Below are positions 56,117 through 64,000 of a stretch of DNA of 64,000 nt, one piece after another. Both the position numbers and the translations under genes were made by a program. Source of the stretch: an uncultured Desulfobacteraceae bacterium (lineage in GTDB: Bacteria > Desulfobacterota > Desulfobacteria > Desulfobacterales > UBA5852); the NCBI GenBank assembly GCA_913060875.1, contig CAJXSL010000011.1:110570-174569 (forward strand), given 5' to 3'. How positions within the stretch are numbered: the first letter of the stretch is position 1; each line of letters starts with the position of its first letter. Below the pieces are notes generated by a model. It searched no databases and was not told where the DNA came from. It was given only the letters and a program-made list of their open reading frames with translations.

Positions 56117-58222
56117 TTAGAAGTCGTCGAAGCTGTCCCCCGCATCCATCGGAATGATAGCTTCAGGATCGCGCGGCGGCGCTGCCTGGGGCGACTTTTG
56201 CGGTGAAGCCGCGGCGGTTTTTTGCACCGGCCGTGTTTTCACCGGTTGGGGCTTTCCCGCGCCACCTTCAACGTAGCCGACCAGCTCGCTCACCGTGCTT
56301 TTCATCTGATCGGCCTGGGCGTTCATCTCCTCGGAGGCGGACGCGGATTCTTCGGCCGTGGCCGCATTCTGCTGCACCACCCGGTCCATTTCACCGACCG
56401 CCGCGTTGACCTGCGCGATGCCCTGGGCCTGTTCGGTGGAGGCCGCGGCGATCTCGCCCACCAGGTGTGTCACCTTCTCGGCCTGCACCGCCACCTCGTC
56501 AAAGGCCTTGTTGGTGACATCCACCAGATCGGCCCCCTCCTTGATCTGGCGCACCGACTCCTCGATCAGGTTCGAGGTGTCCCTGGCCGCATCCGCCGCC
56601 CGCATGGCCAGGTTGCGCACCTCGTCGGCCACCACGGCAAACCCCGCCCCGGCTTCACCGGCCCGGGCCGCTTCCACAGCGGCATTCAGCGCCAGAAGGT
56701 TGGTCTGGAAGGCGATCTCGTCGATGGTCTTGACAATCTTCTGGGTTTCTTCGCTGCTTTGGGTAATGCTCGTCATTGACGTGGTCATGCGGTCCATGGT
56801 GGCATTGGCCGTGGCAATGGTTTTATTGGCATCTTTCATCAGGGCGTCCGCCTGGCTGGCATTGTCCGCGTTCTGTTTGGTCATGGAGGACATCTCCTCC
56901 AGGGATGCCGAGGTCTCCTCGATGCTGGCGGCCTGCTCCGAGGCCCCCTCGGCCAGGGACTGGCTGGCGGAAGAAACTTCGCCGGCCGCCGAGGACACCT
57001 CGTCCGAAGCCCCCTGCATGTGGGTGGCAAAACCGGAAAGTTTCCTGCCGATCCGACCGCCCATCAAGGCCCAGAGGCCCACGGAGGCAACCAGGGCGAC
57101 CCCGATGAGCACCGCCAGAATGGTCATACTGGCCCGGCTGTCGGCCTTGATGGTGTCCCGGGCCGCAAAAAATTCGTCCTCGAAAGTGCCCGCCCCGATG
57201 ATCCAGTCCCAGGGTTTGAAATAGGTGACCTTGCTGATTTTCATGCGTGCGGCTACATCCCCTTCGTTTTTCCAGGGGTAGATACTGTCGAAAATTTCGC
57301 CGTCCTTGGTATCGATGGCTTTCGTTACGATCTCCCTGATGAAGAGATTCCCATCGGCGTCTTTGGCCGCCATGATGTTTTCACCGTCCCGCTGACCGCC
57401 CTGGGACAGGATGTAGTTGCCCTTGCTGTCGAGCACCCAGACATATCCGGTGGCGCCAATTTTTGTATTCAGCAGGGCTTCCCGCATGGCCGGCGTGCCT
57501 TCCTGTTTGACGCCGAAATAGAGCGCACCGATGACCTCGCCATCGTTGTTGAAAAGCGGCTCATAGGCCGTGAGATACCAGGCATTGACCACATAGGCGC
57601 GTCCCTTGAAGGTCTTACGCGCCAAAAGGGCAGCCGCCACCGGGTTGGGTTGGCCGTCCGGGTTGACCGCCGGGATGTAGGTGCCGATGGCCCGGGTCTT
57701 GTCGCGCTTTTCCACGTTGGTGGCCACCCGCAGCATGTCGCCGGCTTCATTCATGCGCTGAAACACTGTGCAGGTGCCGCCCACCAGCAGTTTTACCTCA
57801 TCCACGAGGGGTGTTGGAATACCCGGGTCGGCGTTTTGCTCCAACCACTCACCGCCCAGGGTCATATGGGGCAGTTCCACCGTCTTGGCTTCTTTGGTGT
57901 ATTGATTCACAGCCTGCCAGGTGGCGGTTTCCGAAAAATCGATCATCAGGCCGCCGCCATCCCGCATGACCCGTCGGGCCACGTTGAGATCGTGCACGAC
58001 CTGCTCCTGAAGAATATCGTTCTGGGTAGCCACCATGGTCCGGATGCTTTCCACGATGTGGTTGAGATCGGCATGGGCCACTTGCGCCAGACCTTGCGAG
58101 GCGGCTTCGGCCATGTGACGGTTCTGGTAGAAGGTGCTGGCGGTAACCACCATCAGCGGCGCCACCGAAAGGATGACGCCCAGTGCGATCAGTTTGAATT
58201 TCAGGGACCGTTGTAAAAACAT
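56117..58222 (-). CDS. Methyl-accepting chemotaxis protein with Cache sensor
   Basis: Chemoreceptor of 701 aa starting at ATG 58222 (GAGGTG upstream). TM1 (about 10-30), a large periplasmic Cache-type sensor (about 35-345; [31 protein letters not shown]), TM2 (about 360-382), no clear HAMP, and a cytoplasmic signalling hairpin with the tip [20 protein letters not shown]. The C-terminus is a Pro/Lys/Ala-rich linker ending GDSFDDF; SFDDF fits the aromatic-x-x-aromatic pattern of CheR-tethering pentapeptides. Ligand unknown. Confidence 0.92.
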   Translation of the reverse strand: MFLQRSLKFKLIALGVILSVAPLMVVTASTFYQNRHMAEAASQGLAQVAHADLNHIVESIRTMVATQNDILQEQVVHDLNVARRVMRDGGGLMIDFSETATWQAVNQYTKEAKTVELPHMTLGGEWLEQNADPGIPTPLVDEVKLLVGGTCTVFQRMNEAGDMLRVATNVEKRDKTRAIGTYIPAVNPDGQPNPVAAALLARKTFKGRAYVVNAWYLTAYEPLFNNDGEVIGALYFGVKQEGTPAMREALLNTKIGATGYVWVLDSKGNYILSQGGQRDGENIMAAKDADGNLFIREIVTKAIDTKDGEIFDSIYPWKNEGDVAARMKISKVTYFKPWDWIIGAGTFEDEFFAARDTIKADSRASMTILAVLIGVALVASVGLWALMGGRIGRKLSGFATHMQGASDEVSSAAGEVSSASQSLAEGASEQAASIEETSASLEEMSSMTKQNADNASQADALMKDANKTIATANATMDRMTTSMTSITQSSEETQKIVKTIDEIAFQTNLLALNAAVEAARAGEAGAGFAVVADEVRNLAMRAADAARDTSNLIEESVRQIKEGADLVDVTNKAFDEVAVQAEKVTHLVGEIAAASTEQAQGIAQVNAAVGEMDRVVQQNAATAEESASASEEMNAQADQMKSTVSELVGYVEGGAGKPQPVKTRPVQKTAAASPQKSPQAAPPRDPEAIIPMDAGDSFDDF

Positions 58223-58460
58223 GTTCACCTCTTCGAATGATGAGCATTTGGGATGTTGTACCGGCTTGAATGTGCCATCTCTCTTCTTTATTGGCGAATT
58301 TCAGTTGTACTTTAGAAAAAATTGCCGATGGTGCCGCCTTCAGGATTGAACGTTGACCGTTATGCCGCCATCCGCTAAATAAGCCCGACACCGTTTCCAC
58401 TCCGAATCCGGCCTAATGCCGCCGCCGGCAACATCACCATCATGAGGACGAACAACCGCC

Positions 58461-61352
58461 ATGGGCACCAAACCAACTCGCCGACAACGCCGGGGCCGCC
58501 AGGGTACCGAGATCGACACCATCATGATCAAGGGGGCCCGGGAGCACAACCTGCAGAACATTGACCTCGAACTGCCCAAGAAAAAACTGGTCGTCGTGAC
58601 CGGGGTGTCCGGATCCGGCAAATCCAGCCTGGCCTTCGACACGCTTTACGCCGAGGGCCAGCGCCGCTATGTGGAATCCCTGTCGGCCTATGCCCGGCAG
58701 TTCCTCGGGCAGATGGAAAAACCCCGCTACGACATGATCCGGGGCTTGTCCCCCACCATTGCCATCGAGCAAAAGGCCGCCAGCCGCAACCCGCGCTCCA
58801 CCGTGGGCACCATCACGGAAATCTATGACTATCTGCGGGTCCTGTTCGCCCGCATCGGCGAGCAGCACTGCATCCGCTGCGGCCGCCGCGTGGGCCGGGG
58901 CAATGCCCAGGCCATGGTGGAACAGATTTTGGACCTGCCGGGCGGCACCCGGTTCGTGCTCATGGCGCCCGTGGTGGCCAACCGCAAAGGCACCCACCGG
59001 GAACGTCTGGACAGACTGCGGCAGGCGGGCTTCGGGCGCGTGCGGGTCAACGGAATGGTCCATGACCTGGAAGATGTTCCTCCCCTGGCCAAACACAAAA
59101 AGCACACCATCGAAGTGGTGGTGGATCGCCTGGTGGTCAAAGCGGGGTCTGCGTTTCGCAAGCGCCTGACCGATTCGGTGGAACTGGCCCTGAAAACCGG
59201 CCAGGGCCGTTTGGTGGTGCATATCCCGGGTCAGGAAGACTGGCAGATGAGCGAAGCCCGGTCCTGCTGCGGCATCGCCTACCCAGAACTTGATCCGCCC
59301 TTGTTCTCCTTCAATTCCCCCCAGGGCATGTGCCCCGACTGCAACGGCATCGGCAGCCGGCTCTCCATGGATCCGGACAAGCTGATCCCGGACAAACGGC
59401 TCACCATCCGCCAGGGGGCGCTGCTGCCCTGGCGCAACCATTTCACCAACGGCGGCGGCGCCAAAAACTCCTGGAGCGGACGCCAGATCGAAGGGCTGAA
59501 CCGGCAGTGGGGCCTTCCCCTGGACACCCCCTGGAACAAACTCGCCCGCAGGCACCGGGACCTGGTGCTGTACGGGTCCAATGGCCGGGAGATGGTGGTT
59601 TCATGGGATTCGGAAAAAATCCAGGGGCAGTTCAAGACCGCCTGGGAAGGACTGGTGCCGGCGTTGATGCGCCGCTACCAGCAGACCCAGTCCGAACGGC
59701 AAAAACGCTACTACGCCGCCTTCATGTCGGAAAAAGCCTGCTCCACCTGCAAGGGCGATCGGCTGAAACCGGAGGTGCTGCACGTGCGGGTCGACGGCAA
59801 ATCCATCATGGATGTCACGGCCATGACCGTGGGCGAAGCCAGCGCCTTCATGCAGGGACTCGATCTCCGGGGCAACCGCAAGCTCATCGCGGAGGAACTG
59901 GTTCGTGAGATTGTTTCCCGACTGGGCTTTCTGGTCAATGTGGGCTTGGACTACCTGACCCTCTCCCGCAAGGGCCCCACCCTTTCCGGCGGCGAGTCCC
60001 AGCGCATCCGTTTAGCGTCCCAGGTGGGCTCCGAACTGACCGGCGTTCTCTATATCCTGGACGAGCCCTCCATCGGCCTGCACCAGCGCGACAACCGGCG
60101 CCTGCTGGAAACCCTGGCCCACCTGCGGGACATCGGCAATTCCCTGATCGTCATCGAACATGACCGGGAAACCATGGAATCCGCCGACTGGATCGTGGAC
60201 ATGGGCCCCGGTGCCGGCTTGCTGGGAGGCCGGATCGTGGCCCAGGGCACACCGGCGCAGATCCGCCGCAACAAAAAATCCGTTACGGGGCAATACCTTT
60301 CCGGGCAAACCGCTATCCCGATTCCCGGACAGCGAAGAAAGCCGCCGGCCCGCAACCACGGCTGGATTACCATCCGCAAGGCCACGGCCAACAACCTGGC
60401 GGGCATGGATGTCCGCATCCCCCTGGGACTTCTCGTGGCGGTCACCGGCGTATCCGGGGCCGGCAAGTCCAGCCTGGTCAACCAGGTTCTCTATCCCGCC
60501 CTGGCCCGCCGACTGCACGGCGCCACCCTGGAGATGGGCGGGCATGCCGGCCTAAAAGGCCTGCCCCATATCGACAAGGTGATCAACATCGACCAGAAAG
60601 CCATCGGCCGCACACCCCGCAGCAACCCGGCCACCTACACCAAGGTTTTCGACCTGATCCGGGATTTCTTCGCCCGCCTGCCGGCCGCAAGGGAAAGAGG
60701 CTACAAGAAGGGACGTTTTTCCTTCAACGTCAAGGGGGGGCGCTGCGAGGCCTGCCGGGGAGACGGCTTCATCAAGGTGGAAATGCACTTCCTGGCCGAT
60801 GTCTACGTGCCCTGCGAGGCCTGCCGCGGCCGCCGCTTCAACGAAGCGACCCTAGAAGTCGCCTACAAGGGCCATTCCATCGCCGATGTCCTGGCGCTGT
60901 CGGTCCGCCAGGCCCGGGAGCTGTTCGCCCACCACCCGCGGATCATGGCCATCCTGGACACCCTCATGGATGTCGGGCTGGGCTACATCAAACTCGGCCA
61001 GTCAGCCGTGACCCTTTCCGGAGGCGAGGCCCAGCGCATCAAGCTGGCCCGGGAACTGGCCAAAAAGGGAACCGGCCAAACCCTCTACATCCTGGACGAA
61101 CCCACCACCGGCCTGCACTTCGAGGACATCCGCATGCTGCTCACCGTGCTCCAGCGCCTGGTGGACGGCGGCAACACCGTGATCATTATCGAACACAATC
61201 TGGATGTGATCAAAACCGCCGACTGGATCATCGACCTGGGCCCGGAAGGCGGCAGCGGCGGCGGCCGCATCGTGGCCGAAGGCCCGCCGGAAGCCGTGGC
61301 CGGCACCGAGGCCAGCTATACGGGCAAGTATCTGAAGGAACTTTTCACCTAA
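58461..61352 (+). CDS. uvrA: Excinuclease ABC subunit A
   Basis: DNA-damage recognition ATPase of 963 aa. Two ABC domains: Walker A GVSGSGKSSLAFDTL and GVSGAGKSSLVNQVLYP; signatures TLSGGESQRIRLASQVG and TLSGGEAQRIKLAREL; Walker B YILDEPSIGLHQRD and YILDEPTTGLHFED. The second zinc module (CEACRGDGF...CEACRGRRFN) is complete. In the first module the usual first CxxC pair reads RSCCG, so one ligand is displaced, while CPDCNGIG is present. It loads UvrB onto lesions. GAGGACG lies upstream; monocistronic. Confidence 0.96.
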   Translation: MGTKPTRRQRRGRQGTEIDTIMIKGAREHNLQNIDLELPKKKLVVVTGVSGSGKSSLAFDTLYAEGQRRYVESLSAYARQFLGQMEKPRYDMIRGLSPTIAIEQKAASRNPRSTVGTITEIYDYLRVLFARIGEQHCIRCGRRVGRGNAQAMVEQILDLPGGTRFVLMAPVVANRKGTHRERLDRLRQAGFGRVRVNGMVHDLEDVPPLAKHKKHTIEVVVDRLVVKAGSAFRKRLTDSVELALKTGQGRLVVHIPGQEDWQMSEARSCCGIAYPELDPPLFSFNSPQGMCPDCNGIGSRLSMDPDKLIPDKRLTIRQGALLPWRNHFTNGGGAKNSWSGRQIEGLNRQWGLPLDTPWNKLARRHRDLVLYGSNGREMVVSWDSEKIQGQFKTAWEGLVPALMRRYQQTQSERQKRYYAAFMSEKACSTCKGDRLKPEVLHVRVDGKSIMDVTAMTVGEASAFMQGLDLRGNRKLIAEELVREIVSRLGFLVNVGLDYLTLSRKGPTLSGGESQRIRLASQVGSELTGVLYILDEPSIGLHQRDNRRLLETLAHLRDIGNSLIVIEHDRETMESADWIVDMGPGAGLLGGRIVAQGTPAQIRRNKKSVTGQYLSGQTAIPIPGQRRKPPARNHGWITIRKATANNLAGMDVRIPLGLLVAVTGVSGAGKSSLVNQVLYPALARRLHGATLEMGGHAGLKGLPHIDKVINIDQKAIGRTPRSNPATYTKVFDLIRDFFARLPAARERGYKKGRFSFNVKGGRCEACRGDGFIKVEMHFLADVYVPCEACRGRRFNEATLEVAYKGHSIADVLALSVRQARELFAHHPRIMAILDTLMDVGLGYIKLGQSAVTLSGGEAQRIKLARELAKKGTGQTLYILDEPTTGLHFEDIRMLLTVLQRLVDGGNTVIIIEHNLDVIKTADWIIDLGPEGGSGGGRIVAEGPPEAVAGTEASYTGKYLKELFT

Positions 61353-61695
61353 CCACGCACCCCGTGGTCTGGATCATACCCTATCGCCGGTATCCCTGCT
61401 TTCTAAACGGGGAGGAATATGCTATGTATGCGTATATCAAACCTCAGATAAGCTGGCCCCCGCCTCAATTGCCGCAACGGCCGTCGACAATACAAAATCC
61501 GTCATTCTGATTTATCGGAAATCGGCCGACATTCAGTCGCCATGCAAATTTTGGTTCAGCTAATTTTGCGCGCCCAGTATTTTTTATCGGTAATTTGCTG
61601 CGAATTGCTTTTGTTTTTTATCCGGAACATTCCGCATATAAAACACATGGCATTGTCCGGTTCGGAAACAAGCCTTCTCAAGAAAGGACACTTGC
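61353..61695. other. Gene-free region between uvrA and the S9 peptidase
   Basis: Just after the uvrA stop, ACCACG-CACCC-CGTGGT (6-bp stem) may help end transcription, but has no U-tract. The remaining sequence is AT-richer toward the peptidase start and probably holds its promoter. A 28-codon ORF with GGGGAGGAA upstream (61424-61510) is noted but not called. Confidence 0.4.
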
Positions 61696-63687
61696 ATGCC
61701 ACGTAACAAGGGAACCGATCACAAGTTAGGGATTGTTTTAAGCCTTCTGCTCTGCCTGCTTGCCAGTGCCGGCTGCACTCCGAAAAGCCTGCATTACCCG
61801 CTGCACCCCAGCCTGCAAACTTCCCAGCTCCCCCCCCTCCTTTCGATAGAAGAACTGTTTCACAGCGACGAAGAAAAATTCCGATTTCGCGTATCGCCCG
61901 ATGGCAGGAAACTGGCCTGGGTCGAAACGGTTCGCGGAACGACAACCGTTCACTATAAGACGATAGGCAAAGACGACACACGCCATCTTCCGGTCAAATA
62001 CGGCCACATATACGGTTTTACATGGGCCCAGGACAATCAGCGCATCCTCGTCAACTACCGTTCGCGCGGAAAGGAAAACAACCAAATCTATGCCTTCAAC
62101 CTGGATGCTATCGGCCGCCGTCCTTTTAAGCTCTATGAATTTAGAGGTTTTATGTCGGATAAAAAAAGAGCCCTCATCCATCGCCTGCTGCCCAATGATC
62201 CCGACCATATCCTGATTGAAAACAATGACCGCGACCTTTCATGCTACGACCTCTACAAAGTCAATATTCATGCCAAAGATCGGGAGCTTTTGGCCACGAA
62301 TCCGGGCGATGTCCGTCAATGGATAACCGACCGCAACGGCACGCCCCGGGCACGCATCAGGGTCGATGACGCCAAACATCTCAAAGTCCTGGATTTCCGC
62401 GGGTCAAATGATGACGAATGGCGGGAGAAGATCGCGATGGGTTTCGAAGAAGTCTTCGAGGTGGTTGGATTCGATGATCCAACCGGGAACATGTGGGTTC
62501 TGTCCAACCGCAATCGCGACAAAGTTGTCCTGGCGAAACTCAACCTCCGGACATTTCAGGAAACCGTCCTTCTCGAGAACCGGGAAGTCGATGTTGACGC
62601 CTGTGAAGTGATACGGAAAACCGGCGTTCCCTATCTCGCCTATACATGCCCGGATTATCCCCAAATTGCCTTTTTAGACACCCAAACAGAAAAAACTTTC
62701 AAACCCTTGCTGGAGCGAATCGAAACCGATGGCTATAAAAGCTATCGCATCACAAGTGCGGACAACCAGGCGCATGTTTTCACTGTCTATGCCTATTCCG
62801 ATAAGGATTGGAGCTATTATCTCTTTAACCGCCTCACCGCCGACATGGCCCTATTGTCACGCAACCCCTTGCATAAGCGCCGGTCTGAATTCGCCTCCAT
62901 CGAACCGATCACCTTCACAAGCCGCGATGGCATAGACATCAAGGGCTATCTCACCCTGCCCCGGGGGGGTCAGGCCCGAGACCTCCCACTAGTGGTGTTG
63001 GTGCATGGGGGACCGTGGTCTCGGGATTACTGGGGCTATAACCGCGGGGTTCAACTGTATGCCAATCGGGGCTATGCCGTCCTCCAGATCAATTTCAGGG
63101 GATCGGATGGATACGGCAAGCATTTTATGGAATTGGCCGTCGGTGAATTTGCGGGCTCAATGCAAAACGACCTGCTCGATGGTGCCTTGTGGGCCATCCA
63201 AGAAGGAATTGCCGATCCTGGCAAAATAGCGATCTGCGGACAAAGCTACGGCGGATACGCCGCGCTGGTTGGGCTGACGTTTACGCCTGATTTTTTTGCG
63301 TGCGGAATCAATGTATTCGGACCAAGCGATCTCGAAACTCTGCTTGAATATGCGCCGGTCTGGTGGAAGTTAGGCATGGCCAAATTTTACAAATACATTG
63401 GTAATCCCGGCGATCCCGACGACCGGGCTGCGATGCGGGCCAAATCCCCCCTGTATCGTCTCGATGATTTATCCAAACCGCTGCTTATCGTCTATGGGAG
63501 TGAAGACCAGCGCGTGGCGAAGAAGCAGTCCAAAGATATCATTGAGCGGTTGAAAGAACTCGAAAAGCCCTTTGAATGGTATGCCTTCCCTGATGCCGGC
63601 CATGGCATCTACGGGCGCAACCGCATCACTTATTACCGTCTTGTCCAGGAGTTTTTGGCCAAGAACCTGGGCGGGCGCAATTCGTAG
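61696..63687 (+). CDS. S9-family peptidase lipoprotein (prolyl oligopeptidase-like)
   Basis: Alpha/beta-hydrolase peptidase of 663 aa with a lipoprotein signal (GIVLSLLLCLLASAGC, lipobox SAGC, Cys27). The first 400 aa form a beta-propeller-like domain; the C-terminal catalytic domain shows VLVHGGPWSRDYWGYNRG (oxyanion), the nucleophile elbow GQSYGGYAALVG (Ser), YGSEDQRV (Asp) and FPDAGHGIYG (His), a complete triad. It should cleave short peptides in the envelope, of the acylaminoacyl/dipeptidyl peptidase type. AAAGGA precedes the ATG. Confidence 0.93.
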   Translation: MPRNKGTDHKLGIVLSLLLCLLASAGCTPKSLHYPLHPSLQTSQLPPLLSIEELFHSDEEKFRFRVSPDGRKLAWVETVRGTTTVHYKTIGKDDTRHLPVKYGHIYGFTWAQDNQRILVNYRSRGKENNQIYAFNLDAIGRRPFKLYEFRGFMSDKKRALIHRLLPNDPDHILIENNDRDLSCYDLYKVNIHAKDRELLATNPGDVRQWITDRNGTPRARIRVDDAKHLKVLDFRGSNDDEWREKIAMGFEEVFEVVGFDDPTGNMWVLSNRNRDKVVLAKLNLRTFQETVLLENREVDVDACEVIRKTGVPYLAYTCPDYPQIAFLDTQTEKTFKPLLERIETDGYKSYRITSADNQAHVFTVYAYSDKDWSYYLFNRLTADMALLSRNPLHKRRSEFASIEPITFTSRDGIDIKGYLTLPRGGQARDLPLVVLVHGGPWSRDYWGYNRGVQLYANRGYAVLQINFRGSDGYGKHFMELAVGEFAGSMQNDLLDGALWAIQEGIADPGKIAICGQSYGGYAALVGLTFTPDFFACGINVFGPSDLETLLEYAPVWWKLGMAKFYKYIGNPGDPDDRAAMRAKSPLYRLDDLSKPLLIVYGSEDQRVAKKQSKDIIERLKELEKPFEWYAFPDAGHGIYGRNRITYYRLVQEFLAKNLGGRNS

Positions 63688-63751
63688 GCCACACTGGACC
63701 GATATGTGACGTCACAGGGAGTCATTGTCTATGTTTATCAATAATTGCATA

Positions 63752-64000
63752 GACGGCCTTGTGAAACGCCCAAGATGCGGCGTGCAAAGGAAGAGGAGTG
63801 AGGCGTACATCAGTAAGCCACACTGACGATTCCTGCCGCACAACGCCGATATTGGTCTGGCGTTGAAAGGGATGGCTGTTAAAAACACACCGCAAGGCAA
63901 CTTCGTAAAATGGCCAAGATCAAGGCGTGCAAAGGAAGAGGAGTGAGGCGTACATCAGTACGCCGCAGCGACGATTCCTGCCGCACAACGCCGATATTGG
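63752..64000 (+). repeat. Tandem copies of a dispersed repeat, period about 145 bp
   Basis: Two direct copies end with the identical GCACAACGCCGATATTGG at 63855 and at the window edge, 145 bp apart. Each runs (G)GC-TTCGTAAAA-like, CAAGAT-AAGGCGTGCAAAGG, AGGAGTGAGGCGTACATCAG, TACGCCGCAGC, ACGATTCCTGCCGCACAACG. The first copy is more diverged. Parts also occur near 9790-10010. It may continue past the window. Confidence 0.7.

Noticed and set aside
61424-61510. 28-codon ORF with GGGGAGGAA upstream, after uvrA
   Set aside because: Too short, Pro/Gln-rich without a recognisable pattern; no independent support beyond the ribosome site.

Overview
This 64 kb window is a chromosomal segment of a moderately GC-rich Gram-negative anaerobe, most likely a Desulfobacterota (Desulfosarcina/Desulfobacteraceae-like sulfate reducer). 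The inference rests on the gene mix: a CooC-type nickel-insertion ATPase, a DUF3786/4Fe-4S protein, many hybrid histidine kinases, an OsmC-family gene with an in-frame UGA, and many short palindromic dispersed repeats. No rRNA, tRNA, CRISPR array, phage or complete insertion sequence was recognised.

Layout. 0-9.1 kb: a partial DUF3313 lipoprotein gene, a tripartite RND efflux operon (outer-membrane factor, adaptor, RND pump) and an adjacent OmpR-type two-component system. Both operons carry the same array of four GTGAA-like half-sites at exactly 11-bp spacing, at nearly the same distance from the start codon, so the regulator probably drives the pump and itself. 9.1-17.3 kb: YjbQ, a U32 peptidase, cooC overlapping a Ski2-like helicase, a 58-aa ORF, a zinc alcohol dehydrogenase and a small membrane protein. 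17.5-20.9 kb: a complete zinc uptake unit (znuA, znuC, znuB, Zur-like Fur) with a candidate Zur palindrome before znuA and a MITE-like element between znuA and znuC.

21-31 kb: a PAS hybrid kinase, a DUF1566 protein, a decayed four-helix-bundle (IVP) element, a TetR regulator, an alkylsulfatase lipoprotein flanked by two copies of a structured repeat, a TPR lipoprotein, and an OsmC-family gene split by TGA exactly where the catalytic cysteine belongs. A seven-base-pair hairpin with an AGUUC loop begins 22 nt after the TGA, as expected for a bacterial SECIS, so this is read as one 182-aa selenoprotein. 31-41 kb: a DUF3786 protein, an FGGY kinase, an S1P-lyase-like PLP enzyme, an HDOD / ATPase-less kinase / CheY-like triad, and a LivK-type binding protein paired with a hybrid kinase.

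41-64 kb: a ferredoxin-type protein; an operon of binding protein, dicarboxylate/amino-acid symporter and L-asparaginase (acidic amino-acid uptake and asparagine breakdown); a second binding-protein/hybrid-kinase pair paralogous to the first; a bacterioferritin-like protein and a PerR/Fur regulator with a Fur-type box; an FHA-GGDEF diguanylate cyclase; a coiled-coil lipoprotein; an orphan amino-acid binding protein; a chemoreceptor; UvrA; and an S9 peptidase lipoprotein. The window closes in tandem copies of a 145-bp-period repeat. Regulation and sensing dominate: four multidomain kinases, one ATPase-less kinase-like protein, an OmpR pair, a lone receiver, a diguanylate cyclase, an MCP, and Fur- and TetR-family regulators.
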